From: an uncultured Angelakisella sp.
Lineage (GTDB): Bacteria > Bacillota > Clostridia > Oscillospirales > Ruminococcaceae
Reading direction: 5' to 3'
Assembly: GCA_910585535.1 (NCBI GenBank)
Contig: CAJUFK010000147.1
Coordinates: 1 to 7,193 of the forward strand
Length of the DNA: 7,193 nucleotides
Positions 1 through 5,576 of the stretch are shown here, in pieces. Below the pieces are notes generated by a model, which saw only the letters and a program-made list of their open reading frames with translations, had not been told where the DNA came from and did not search any database. A program made the translations under genes and the position numbers. Numbering within the stretch: the stretch's first letter is position 1; each line of letters begins with the position of its first letter.

Positions 1-25
1 TCCTGCTGAAATTTTCTTCCGTTTT

Positions 26-221
26 TCTTTGCACTTGACTTGACAATTCCCAGCGACAGAAAGGAACCCCCGCCGGGTAGGCGGAACGCCGTTTAGCCAT
101 CAATAACAGCCAAACCCCAGGATGGAATCCCAGAGATGGGACGCTCAAAGAAAAAACCCGCCAGGCCCAGCTCACACTCACAGGCAGCCAACCTCAAACC
201 ATAGCGAAAAATACAAGGCGC
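26..221 (-). repeat. Decayed copy of a dispersed non-coding repeat (left copy)
   Basis: Read on the minus strand, this stretch matches the repeat at the right end of the window. The core at 85-150 aligns without gaps to the reverse complement of 7045-7110, with 52 of 66 positions identical by hand count. The best blocks are 85-101 (16 of 17) and 129-150 (21 of 22). On the inner side, AGCCAA at 186-191 and AGGCGC at 216-221 recur in the right copy with the same 24-base spacing, after an extra 29 bases here. On the outer side CCGCCGG (70-76), CAGAAAGGA (57-65) and TCTTTGC (26-32) recall the right copy, but its perfect palindrome is lost. CCCA-GAGA-TGGG at 129-140 can form a small hairpin. No protein is apparent, and the family is not identified. 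Confidence 0.75.
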
Positions 222-476
222 CAGAAAACAGGACCCACAAATGGCCTTGCTTCTGGCACCTGCTATGGCAAATTACAAGGACCGTTCAAACTCCATTTCG
301 TGGCGAAGCGGTTTCCCGTTTTTTCCAATCAATGGGATCTCTGGCTTTCATTCCTTGATACTTCCATGGCGTTATGGAAAAAACGGACCATATCAAATCC
401 CCTCTTTGGATAACCCCGAATGGCGTTACTGTTGTCATTGGTCGTTTTTACTTCTATCTTTTTCCCACAGCCGGAC
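222..476. other. Gene-free stretch downstream of serS
   Basis: I see no convincing gene on either strand here; the short open frames lack a sensible ribosome binding site and resemble nothing I know. The serS message would end in this stretch, but I find no hairpin with a T-tract. The nearest candidate is a weak 5-bp stem around 372-393 (TATGG paired with CCATA) whose loop on the minus strand contains a T-run, which is not a convincing terminator. Together with the repeat at 26-221, this makes 1-476 non-coding. Confidence 0.55.
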
Positions 477-1769
477 TTATTTCGCCGGTACCAGGGCTTC
501 CTGGCCGCCCATGTAGGGCCGCAGGGCCTCGGGGATGCGGACGCTGCCATCGGCCTGGAGGTTGTTTTCCAGGAAAGCAATGAGCATCCGAGGCGGGGCG
601 ACGACGGTGTTGTTGAGGGTGTGGGCAAAGTAAAGATCCTTGCTTCCCTCTTTCCGGACCCGGATCCCCAGGCGGCGGGCTTGGGCGTCCCCCAGGTTGG
701 AACAGGACCCAACCTCGAAGTATTTCTTCTGCCGGGGGCTCCAGGCCTCAACATCGCAGGACTTTACCTTCAGGTCGGCCAGGTCTCCGGAACAGCACTC
801 CAGGGTGCGGACGGGGATGTCCAGGGTGCGGAAAAAGTCCACCGTGTTCTGCCACAGTTTTTCGTACCAGGCCATGCTGTCCTCCGGTTTGCAGACAACA
901 ATCATCTCCTGCTTTTCAAACTGGTGGATCCGATAGACACCCCGTTCCTCGATGCCGTGGGCTCCTACCTCTTTGCGGAAACAGGGGGAGTAGCTGGTGA
1001 GGGTCTGGGGCAGTGCGGCCTCGTCATTGATGGTATCGATGAACTTGCCGATCATAGAGTGTTCCGAGGTGCCGATGAGGTAAAGATCCTCTCCCTCGAT
1101 CTTATACATCATATTTTCCATTTCCGCAAAGCTCATCACACCCTTTACCACATCGCTACGGATCATAAAGGGAGGGATGTAATAGGTGAAGCCCCGGCCG
1201 ATCATAAAATCCCGGGCGTAGGAGAGGATGGAGGAGTGGAGGCGGGCGATGTCTCCCTTGAGGTAGTAGAAGCCGTTGCCGGAGGTGCGCCGGGCGGAAT
1301 CCAGGTCGATGCCGTCCAGGGTCTCCATGATGTCCACGTGGTAAGGCACGGGGAAGTCGGGGACCAGCGGCTCACCGTAGCGCTGGATCTCCACGTTTTC
1401 GCTGTCATCCTTGCCGATGGGCACGGAGGGGTCGATGATGTTGGGAATAACCATCATCCGGGACTTGACCTCCTCGGCGTAGACCTTTTCCTCCTCCTCC
1501 AGCTTGGCCATTTCGTCGGCCATGGCTTTTACCTGGGCCTTGGCGGCTTCGGCTTCTTCCTTTTTGCCCTGGGCCATCAGGCCGCCGATCTGCTTGGAGA
1601 TGACATTGCGCTGGTTGCGGAGTTCATCGCAGCGGGTTTTTGCGGCGCGGAATTTGCGGTCGAATTCCAGGACCTCATCCACCAGGGGAAGCTTGTGGTC
1701 CTGGAACTTTTTCCGGATGTTTTCCTTAACCAGTTCGGGGTTGTTGCGGACAAATTTCATGTCAAGCAT
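477..1769 (-). CDS. serS: Serine--tRNA ligase (class II, clostridial-type variant)
   Basis: This cytoplasmic enzyme activates serine with ATP and charges tRNA-Ser; the family can also serylate tRNA-Sec. At 430 residues it has normal length. Residues 1 to about 105 form the tRNA-binding arm, a charged helical hairpin with heptad-like stretches at about 36-105. The catalytic core follows: TSE at 234-236, motif 2 from FRKE (264-267) to HQFEKQE (282-288), and motif 3 APPRMLIAFLEN at 391-402 with the ATP-binding arginine at 394. SerRS proteins of the E. coli and B. subtilis type usually have TAE followed by VPLTN, and NGSGLAVGR before motif 3. Here the text is TSEHSMIGKF and NNTVVAPPR, a variant I associate with gut Clostridia. 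The ATG at 1769 follows AAAGGAGA and gives the usual MLD start; the stop is TAA. It is the last gene of the run. No T-box leader is visible in the 65 bases before it. Confidence 0.97.
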   Translation of the reverse strand: MLDMKFVRNNPELVKENIRKKFQDHKLPLVDEVLEFDRKFRAAKTRCDELRNQRNVISKQIGGLMAQGKKEEAEAAKAQVKAMADEMAKLEEEEKVYAEEVKSRMMVIPNIIDPSVPIGKDDSENVEIQRYGEPLVPDFPVPYHVDIMETLDGIDLDSARRTSGNGFYYLKGDIARLHSSILSYARDFMIGRGFTYYIPPFMIRSDVVKGVMSFAEMENMMYKIEGEDLYLIGTSEHSMIGKFIDTINDEAALPQTLTSYSPCFRKEVGAHGIEERGVYRIHQFEKQEMIVVCKPEDSMAWYEKLWQNTVDFFRTLDIPVRTLECCSGDLADLKVKSCDVEAWSPRQKKYFEVGSCSNLGDAQARRLGIRVRKEGSKDLYFAHTLNNTVVAPPRMLIAFLENNLQADGSVRIPEALRPYMGGQEALVPAK

Positions 1770-1801
1770 GATCGATCTCTCCTTTGTTATGATGATGGTG
1801 T

Positions 1802-1830
1802 TCCTCCGCCGCTGTTTTTGCGGGGGAGGA
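1802..1830 (-). other. Inverted repeat between a lipoprotein gene and serS
   Basis: TCCTCCGCCGC (1802-1812) and GCGGGGGAGGA (1820-1830) form an 11-bp stem with one mismatch and a 7-base loop. It starts four bases after the stop codon of the upstream lipoprotein gene. On the minus strand no T-tract follows, so it is not a standard terminator; it may protect the upstream 3' end or modulate serS read-through. Its function is inferred from position only. Confidence 0.45.
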
Positions 1831-1834
1831 AATT

Positions 1835-2353
1835 TTACTTGATTCTTCTTTCCAGTTCGCTGATTTGAAAGGTGCCGGAAAAGAGATAGGGTTCTGTTCC
1901 GTCGTCATAGGCGGCGGTTCCCTGGATGGTAAGCTCCGAATAATTTTCGATGTTGACCCCCAGGGTCAGGGTTTGGGAGAAGCCCATCTCCGACTCTGTA
2001 ACAAACACCTCTTCCCCTTCCTGATTCTGTATATTCCAGTCTTCCACACTGACGCCGTCCAAAAGGACATCCTGGTAGGAGATCTCCACCGATTTTACCG
2101 ACTGCAAATGGTGGCCGATGAGCAGGTTCAGCTTTGTTTCCGTCGGTTGGATGGAGGTGATCCACAGGGGGATGATGACAAAATCCTTGAGTTTCTTCGT
2201 TTCAGGACTTGATTCCGGGGCGGCTGCCTCTGTTCCGTTAGAAGGTCCGGCGCCGATGCTTCCCTGGACGGAATTTGGCGCTTTCCCGCATCCGGCTGCC
2301 CCAAGGACCGTCAGCAGCAGCGCCAGTGCAACAAGTTTCTTTGCTCTTTTCAT
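1835..2353 (-). CDS. Putative lipoprotein of unknown function, 172 residues
   Basis: I do not recognise a family. The N-terminus is a typical lipoprotein signal: MKRAKK, a hydrophobic stretch at about 7-19, then AAGC with Cys22 as the likely lipidated residue. The residue at -3 is Ala rather than the preferred Leu, so the lipobox is slightly off consensus. A low-complexity linker rich in S, G, P, E and A (about 25-52) precedes a domain of about 120 residues with alternating hydrophobic residues. That pattern suggests a beta-sandwich displayed outside the membrane. There are no further cysteines and no catalytic motif. The ATG at 2353 follows GGAAGGA at suitable spacing, and the stop is TAA. 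It lies 63 bp after the zinc-ribbon gene and 65 bp before serS, which is consistent with one transcript. The gene call is good, but the function is unknown. Confidence 0.85.
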   Translation of the reverse strand: MKRAKKLVALALLLTVLGAAGCGKAPNSVQGSIGAGPSNGTEAAAPESSPETKKLKDFVIIPLWITSIQPTETKLNLLIGHHLQSVKSVEISYQDVLLDGVSVEDWNIQNQEGEEVFVTESEMGFSQTLTLGVNIENYSELTIQGTAAYDDGTEPYLFSGTFQISELERRIK

Positions 2354-2389
2354 CCTTTTGTCCTTCCGTTAGTTTTCTTTCGTTTTTCC

Positions 2390-2415
2390 GGGCAGTTCGG
2401 GAGACGAGGCTGCCC
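2390..2415 (-). other. Hairpin just after the zinc-ribbon gene stop
   Basis: GGGCAG (2390-2395) pairs with CTGCCC (2410-2415), and TCG/CGA can pair inside the loop. It begins one base after the TAG stop of the zinc-ribbon gene. On the minus strand the following bases are GGAAAAACG, A-rich rather than T-rich, so it is not an ordinary intrinsic terminator. It may be an mRNA 3'-end stabiliser or a processing site. Confidence 0.4.
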
Positions 2416-2416
2416 T

Positions 2417-2659
2417 CTACTTTTCCTCTAGCTTGTTCCCGCAGCTTGGGCAGTAGGCGGGAAGTCCGCCCCGGGTCTCCAGGGATTCCCCGCAGTTGGG
2501 ACAGCGGCAGAACAGGACGGCTTGGACCACTCCGGCTATGGCTATGGCGCCCCCCAGGGTCATGATCCATAGTTTATCTAGGATGGCCCCCAGCAGGGCA
2601 ATGACAAGCCCAGCGGCTAGTGCGGTGTTCAGCAGTCGGTAGCTTTGGCGGTAGTTCAT
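2417..2659 (-). CDS. Small two-helix membrane protein with C-terminal zinc ribbon
   Basis: This 80-residue protein has two likely transmembrane helices (about 11-28 and 31-50), followed by a compact zinc ribbon with CPNC (Cys53, Cys56) and CPSC (Cys70, Cys73); Cys51 is an additional cysteine. The ribbon probably sits at the cytoplasmic face, since the short first loop leaves both termini on one side. The role is unknown; small zinc-ribbon membrane proteins are common in Firmicutes and mostly uncharacterised. I chose the ATG at 2659 because AAAGGA lies 10 bases upstream. The same frame stays open to 2794, but those 45 extra residues are Arg/Pro-rich, are encoded by intergenic inverted repeats and have no ribosome binding site of their own. 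The stop is TAG. It lies between parB and a lipoprotein gene, all in the same direction. Confidence 0.8.
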   Translation of the reverse strand: MNYRQSYRLLNTALAAGLVIALLGAILDKLWIMTLGGAIAIAGVVQAVLFCRCPNCGESLETRGGLPAYCPSCGNKLEEK

Positions 2660-2669
2660 TTTGGTCTGT

Positions 2670-2675
2670 TCCTTT
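2670..2675 (-). promoter_or_regulatory. Ribosome binding site that sets the zinc-ribbon start
   Basis: The minus-strand text AAAGGA lies 10 bases before the ATG at 2659. It favours this start over the in-frame ATG at 2794. Confidence 0.65.
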
Positions 2676-2689
2676 CTGGGGTCGGTCCG

Positions 2690-2724
2690 TTCAAAAAGCG
2701 TCCCCCTGGGGGGCCTGTTTTGAA
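2690..2724 (-). repeat. Nested inverted repeat with C/G-run core
   Basis: The outer arms TTCAAAA (2690-2696) and TTTTGAA (2718-2724) are exact complements. The centre is CCCCC-T-GGGGGG (2702-2713). On the minus strand the core hairpin is followed by ACGCTTTTTG, so it could act as a weak terminator or attenuator between parB and the zinc-ribbon gene. The outer pairing would compete with a terminator role. Confidence 0.45.
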
Positions 2725-2819
2725 GGGAAGCGTCTTTTCGATGGACAGGGGGTGTTACCGCCTCCCGCCTTTTACAGCCTGCGACTCCAGGCACAACCCA
2801 AGTTCCGGCACAACCCTTA

Positions 2820-2863
2820 GGCGCGGAGCGCCGGGGAGGGTCTGGGTGCGGCCGCTTGGCCGC
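2820..2863 (-). other. Two GC-rich hairpins at the parB 3' end
   Basis: GCGGCC (2848-2853) pairs with GGCCGC (2858-2863) around a 4-base loop and overlaps the last base of the parB stop codon. GGCGC (2820-2824) pairs with GCGCC (2828-2832) around GGA. Neither has a T-tract on the minus strand. They may mark or protect the 3' end of the parB message. Confidence 0.35.
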
Positions 2864-3735
2864 TAGTTCCAGTGCATATGCTCTGCCAGGCGTTTCAAAT
2901 CGTCCATGGAATAAAACTCTATCTCCAATATCCCCCCGCGGGGGGAGCGCCGGATCTTCACTTTCCGGCCCAAGGTCTCCGCCAGGCTGATTTCTACCTC
3001 CCGGTATCCACTGTCCCCCCAGGCACTTTCTTCCTCCTTGGGCTTCTTTTCCGCCGCCGGAGCCACAGCCTCCTTCTTGGCCTGGGCCGCCAGCTTCTCC
3101 AGCTGCCGCACCGTCAGGGAAGCCTTTACCACCTCCGCCGCCATCTGGTCCATCAACTGGTGGCTTTCCAGCCCCGCCAGCACCCGGGCATGCCCGGGAG
3201 TCAATTCCCCCTTCTCCAACCGTTCCAATGCCCCGGGGGAAAGGTTCAGGATCCGCAATGCGTTGGCGATCACCGGCCTGGACTTCCCCATCCGCTTGGC
3301 CACCTGCTCTTGGGTAAACCCGTAGGTCTCCATCAGCGTCCGGTACCCCATGGCCTCCTCAATGATGGTCAAATCTTCCCTTTGCAGGTTCTCAATCAGG
3401 GCCAGTTCCATTACCTTGTCGTCGCTGGCCTCCACCACTACTGCGGGGATCTCGGACAGTCCCGCCATCCGGGAGGCTCTCCAACGCCGTTCTCCGGCCA
3501 CAATTTGGTAGCTTCCCCCAGGAAGGGACCGCACCACAATGGGCTGTAACACCCCATGCTCCCGGATTGAATCTGCCAGTTCGCTTAACGCCCCCTGGTC
3601 AAACCGATCCCGGGGCTGGTCCTTGTTGGGCTCGATGGAGGCAATCCGAAGGTTCATCAGCCCCTCCCCCACCTGGGCGTCGTTGTCCTGGAACAGGGCG
3701 TCCAGTCCCCGTCCCAGCCCGCCTTTCTTTGCCAT
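2863..3735 (-). CDS. parB: Chromosome-partitioning protein ParB (Spo0J)
   Basis: This CTP-dependent clamp binds parS sites, spreads on nearby DNA, recruits SMC and stimulates ParA ATPase. At 290 residues it is close to B. subtilis Spo0J. The N-terminal KKGGLGRGLDALF (3-15) is the ParA-stimulating peptide. The ParB/Srx nucleotide-binding domain covers about 27-125, with GERRWRAS at 81-88 and ENLQREDL at 115-122. The helix-turn-helix that reads parS is at about 140-162 (TQEQVAKRMGKSRPVIANAL). A charged Ala/Lys/Glu linker spans about 215-240, and the C-terminal dimerisation domain runs to 290, ending in HMHWN. ATG at 3735 follows AAAGGAAG; the stop is TAG. The gene starts 21 bp after the lipoprotein gene that separates it from parA, which implies one message. 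Two parS sites lie nearby, so ParB probably coats this region. Confidence 0.98.
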   Translation of the reverse strand: MAKKGGLGRGLDALFQDNDAQVGEGLMNLRIASIEPNKDQPRDRFDQGALSELADSIREHGVLQPIVVRSLPGGSYQIVAGERRWRASRMAGLSEIPAVVVEASDDKVMELALIENLQREDLTIIEEAMGYRTLMETYGFTQEQVAKRMGKSRPVIANALRILNLSPGALERLEKGELTPGHARVLAGLESHQLMDQMAAEVVKASLTVRQLEKLAAQAKKEAVAPAAEKKPKEEESAWGDSGYREVEISLAETLGRKVKIRRSPRGGILEIEFYSMDDLKRLAEHMHWN

Positions 3736-3756
3736 AGCTTTCTTCCTTTCTATTGG

Positions 3757-4122
3757 TCATTCCGCCTGGGCGGTAAATTTTGCTCCGTCCTCCACACACA
3801 GGTAAGAAAATTCCCCGGAGGCTTCCTTTTGAAAGACCAGGCAGTCCTTTTCAGCCTGAAAGGTGAAATGGCGGTTTCGCTCCTGGAGGGTAAGGGTCTC
3901 CCCTTCCAGGCTCCAATTTCCATTTCCGATATAGCTGCTCAGGCCGCCTTCGTAGTAGGTAAAGGTGCCGTCCTCCTCCAGGCGGATGATAAAGGCGCCG
4001 CCAAATCCCTCTTTTTCATATTGGTAGACATTTCCGGCCAACTCCTCCGCTGTCACCGCCTTGGAACATCCTGCCAGAACCAGGGCCAGGCCGAAGGCGG
4101 CAAAAGAAGCCTTTCTCTTCAT
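3757..4122 (-). CDS. Small lipoprotein of unknown function between parA and parB
   Basis: This 121-residue protein has a clear lipoprotein signal: MKRK, a hydrophobic stretch at about 6-16, and the lipobox LAGC with Cys19 as the lipidated residue. The mature part (about 20-121) is acidic and rich in beta-strand-like segments such as FIIRLEEDGTFTYYEGG and GNWSLEGETLTLQE. That pattern recalls small lipocalin-like or META-like barrels, a resemblance and not an assignment. The ATG at 4122 follows GGGAGGGG; the stop is TGA. It starts 46 bp after parA, with a parS site in that gap, and ends 21 bp before parB, so it is very likely co-transcribed with both. parA and parB are usually adjacent, so the insertion is unusual. 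I see no direct link to segregation in the sequence. Confidence 0.88.
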   Translation of the reverse strand: MKRKASFAAFGLALVLAGCSKAVTAEELAGNVYQYEKEGFGGAFIIRLEEDGTFTYYEGGLSSYIGNGNWSLEGETLTLQERNRHFTFQAEKDCLVFQKEASGEFSYLCVEDGAKFTAQAE

Positions 4123-4145
4123 TGAAACCCCTCCCTTTCCCTTAG

Positions 4146-4161
4146 TGTTTCACGTGAAACA
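4146..4161. promoter_or_regulatory. parS site, perfect consensus palindrome
   Basis: TGTTTCACGTGAAACA is the exact 16-bp consensus parS bound by Spo0J-type ParB. It begins seven bases beyond the parA TAA stop and lies before the ribosome binding site of the lipoprotein gene. ParB would load as a clamp here and slide into both parA and parB. It is intergenic, unlike many parS sites, which lie within genes. Confidence 0.97.
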
Positions 4162-4168
4162 ACCATTA

Positions 4169-4939
4169 TTACTTCTTAGGGTTGTTCTTCACCAGCTCCT
4201 TGGCCAAGGAGACATACGCTTCCGCCCCCTTGGAGGAGCGGTCGTAGTACATAATGGGCTGGCCGAAGCTGGGGGCCTCGGAAATCCGAACCGCTCGGGG
4301 GATAACGGTACGAAAGATCTTTCCGGCGAAATACTTCTTCACCTCGTCCACCACCTGGACGGTGAGGTTCAGCCGGCTGTCGTACATGGTGAGGAGGACC
4401 CCTTCAATATCCAGCTGGTCGTTATACATCCGCTTTACGGTGCGAACGGTGGAGATCAGCTGGCTGACCCCTTCCAGGGCGTAGTATTCGCACTGCAGCG
4501 GGATTAAAATGGCATCCGACGCCGCCAGAGCGTTGACCGTTAGCAGTCCCAAGGAAGGGGGGCAGTCGATGAGGATAAAGTCGTAGTTTTCCTTTTCCCG
4601 TAGCAAAGCGGCCCGGAGAGCCATTGTCCGGTTCTCCAGCTCCACCAATTCCAGCTCTGCTCCCGCTAAGGAAATATGGCTGGGCAGCACCGACACATTC
4701 TTAAAATCGGTTTTTACCACTGCCTTCCCAACCTCAGCCCGATTGATAAGGACATCATAGCAGGAGAGTTCCACCTCTCGCTTGTTGATTCCCAGGCCGC
4801 TGGTGGCATTGCCCTGGGGGTCCAGGTCGCAAAGGAGGACCTTTTTCCCCAACTCCCCCAAGCCTCCTGCTAGGTTTACCGCTGTGGTGGTCTTACCCAC
4901 GCCGCCTTTTTGGTTGGCAATGGAGATGATTTTTCCCAT
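4169..4939 (-). CDS. parA: Chromosome-partitioning ATPase ParA (Soj)
   Basis: This Walker-type ATPase dimerises on ATP, binds DNA without sequence preference and works with ParB-parS to separate replicated origins; in Bacillus it also modulates DnaA. The 256 residues match the chromosomal Soj length. The deviant Walker A is KGGVGKTT (11-18) with the signature Lys11; Walker A' is DLDPQGN (38-44); Walker B is ILIDCPPS (122-129). The C-terminal stretch IPRAVRISEAPSFGQPI (213-229) is characteristic. There is no N-terminal DNA-binding domain, which excludes plasmid type Ia ParA. I chose the ATG at 4939 because AAGGAGG lies eight bases upstream and the protein then begins MGKIISIANQ. An in-frame ATG at 4987 would overlap the promoter -10 element. 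The stop is TAA. The gene heads a run continuing through a lipoprotein gene to parB. Confidence 0.98.
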   Translation of the reverse strand: MGKIISIANQKGGVGKTTTAVNLAGGLGELGKKVLLCDLDPQGNATSGLGINKREVELSCYDVLINRAEVGKAVVKTDFKNVSVLPSHISLAGAELELVELENRTMALRAALLREKENYDFILIDCPPSLGLLTVNALAASDAILIPLQCEYYALEGVSQLISTVRTVKRMYNDQLDIEGVLLTMYDSRLNLTVQVVDEVKKYFAGKIFRTVIPRAVRISEAPSFGQPIMYYDRSSKGAEAYVSLAKELVKNNPKK

Positions 4940-4947
4940 GACTTCCG

Positions 4948-4954
4948 CCTCCTT
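4948..4954 (-). promoter_or_regulatory. Ribosome binding site that sets the parA start
   Basis: A perfect AAGGAGG on the minus strand lies eight bases before the ATG at 4939 and decides this start. Confidence 0.85.
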
Positions 4955-4977
4955 ATTCTTCAAATTTCTTCTCAATA

Positions 4978-5006
4978 AGTATAGCACATGGGCAAACTTG
5001 GTGCAA
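4978..5006 (-). promoter_or_regulatory. Promoter of the parA operon (sigma-A type, extended -10)
   Basis: On the minus strand TTGCAC (-35, 5001-5006) and TATACT (-10, 4978-4983) are separated by exactly 17 bases. TGC directly precedes the -10, giving the extended TGn form. Transcription should begin near 4970, leaving a leader of about 30 nt with the strong ribosome binding site. Directly upstream lie an 18-bp palindrome (5012-5029) and a parS-like site (5032-5047), so this promoter is probably regulated. Confidence 0.85.
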
Positions 5007-5011
5007 GAAGA

Positions 5012-5029
5012 TACGCCAATATTGGCGTA
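5012..5029. promoter_or_regulatory. Perfect 18-bp palindrome upstream of the parA promoter
   Basis: TACGCCAATATTGGCGTA is its own reverse complement. It ends five bases upstream of the -35 element and two bases before the parS-like site. Position and symmetry suggest a binding site for a dimeric regulator, possibly an activator, given its placement at about -42 to -59 from the predicted start. I do not recognise the motif. It is not a parS, LexA-type or NrdR-type site. Confidence 0.6.
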
Positions 5030-5031
5030 AA

Positions 5032-5047
5032 TGTTTCATGTGAAACA
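5032..5047. promoter_or_regulatory. Second parS site, one base from consensus
   Basis: TGTTTCATGTGAAACA differs from the consensus only in the central CG step (TG here), which breaks perfect symmetry. It lies upstream of the parA promoter, about 0.9 kb from the perfect site at 4146-4161, so the two sites bracket parA. ParB bound here could both load and affect parA transcription. Binding may be weaker than at the perfect site. Confidence 0.85.
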
Positions 5048-5096
5048 TTAGGATTAAAAGCACCAGGTGGGAAAACCGGAATTTGTCAAGGAAGAA

Positions 5097-5125
5097 GCCG
5101 CCCTTTGCAAAAGTCAAAGGGCGGC
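5097..5125 (-). terminator. Intrinsic terminator after the TTG-start gene
   Basis: GCCGCCCTTTG (5097-5107) and CAAAGGGCGGC (5115-5125) form a perfect 11-bp, mostly GC stem with a 7-base loop. On the minus strand TTCTTCCTT follows at once; on the plus strand there is no T-rich tail. It begins 37 bases after the stop of the gene ending at 5163 and separates that unit from the parA promoter. The interrupted T-tract makes it good but not ideal. Confidence 0.75.
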
Positions 5126-5162
5126 CTGCTATGTAGGCTATATAGATTCTGGGAAACCAGGG

Positions 5163-5570
5163 TCAGGTGAAAAACTCCACCGGCTTGTAAGCTTCCCGCT
5201 GGGGGACATTGGCGGTGCTGTAAAACTCCCGGAAGATGGCCAGGCATTCCTTCTGGCTGCAGGTGCGCTCCACCAGCCGGGTTCCGTCAGGGGACTCCAG
5301 TCCCAGCTCCAGGGTGATGCCCCCGGTTTTGATTTGGGCGGCCTGGATAAAGCGGATATTCCAGCAGGGATCCCCCACTGTTAGGATGACAAATTCGTCC
5401 GGATCGGAGAACATCTCGTAAAGAGCATCCTCCACCTCCTCCCAGGAGGAAATGGCGTGATCGGCGCCGTTGTTGGTATCCAGGCGGCGGGAGGTGTCAC
5501 AGGATGTATTTTGAAAGATCACCTGGGTGGTAGTCTTTTGGGGCTTCTTCTTGTTGAAAAACTGTAGCAA
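5163..5570 (-). CDS. Hypothetical protein, 135 residues, TTG start
   Basis: I do not recognise a family. The protein starts with a short basic segment (MLQFFNKKKPQK) that has no real hydrophobic helix, so it is probably cytoplasmic. An acidic helix-like segment (about 42-60, SWEEVEDALYEMFSDPDEF) is followed by alternating hydrophobic stretches at about 60-100 (VILTVGDPCWNIRFIQAAQI, GITLELGLES) and another helix at about 106-118. This small alpha/beta layout vaguely recalls Imm1-like immunity proteins, but no toxin gene is nearby and I would not assign it. The start is a TTG at 5570 supported by AAGGAGGG six bases upstream; the stop is TGA. It begins 38 bp after the glycerate kinase stop and is followed by a strong terminator, so it is probably the second gene of that unit. 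Confidence 0.75.
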   Translation of the reverse strand: MLQFFNKKKPQKTTTQVIFQNTSCDTSRRLDTNNGADHAISSWEEVEDALYEMFSDPDEFVILTVGDPCWNIRFIQAAQIKTGGITLELGLESPDGTRLVERTCSQKECLAIFREFYSTANVPQREAYKPVEFFT

Positions 5571-5576
5571 AAGGAT

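Noticed and set aside
40..45. TTGACA resembling a plus-strand -35 box
   Set aside because: No -10 element lies at a workable distance and no plus-strand gene follows.
122..516. Short open frames near the left end
   Set aside because: They overlap the repeat or the serS end, lack a good ribosome binding site and have no plausible domain.
420..1868. A 482-codon open frame on the plus strand
   Set aside because: It is fully antisense to serS, whose motifs are unmistakable. It arises from the GC-rich third positions of serS and has no ribosome binding site or recognisable protein pattern.
2660..2794. Earlier in-frame ATG for the zinc-ribbon gene
   Set aside because: The extra 45 residues are translated from intergenic inverted repeats and lack a ribosome binding site.
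2872..3549. A 225-codon open frame on the plus strand
   Set aside because: It is antisense to parB; the His/Leu/Pro-rich text is typical of a shadow frame.
4940..4987. Earlier in-frame ATG for parA (MLYLLRRNLK)
   Set aside because: Its codons overlap the -10 element at 4978-4983 and there is no ribosome binding site before it; the ATG at 4939 has AAGGAGG.
5084..5089. Minus-strand TTGACA near the terminator
   Set aside because: The position 17 bases downstream reads CTGGTG, not a -10 box. The better parA promoter is at 4978-5006.
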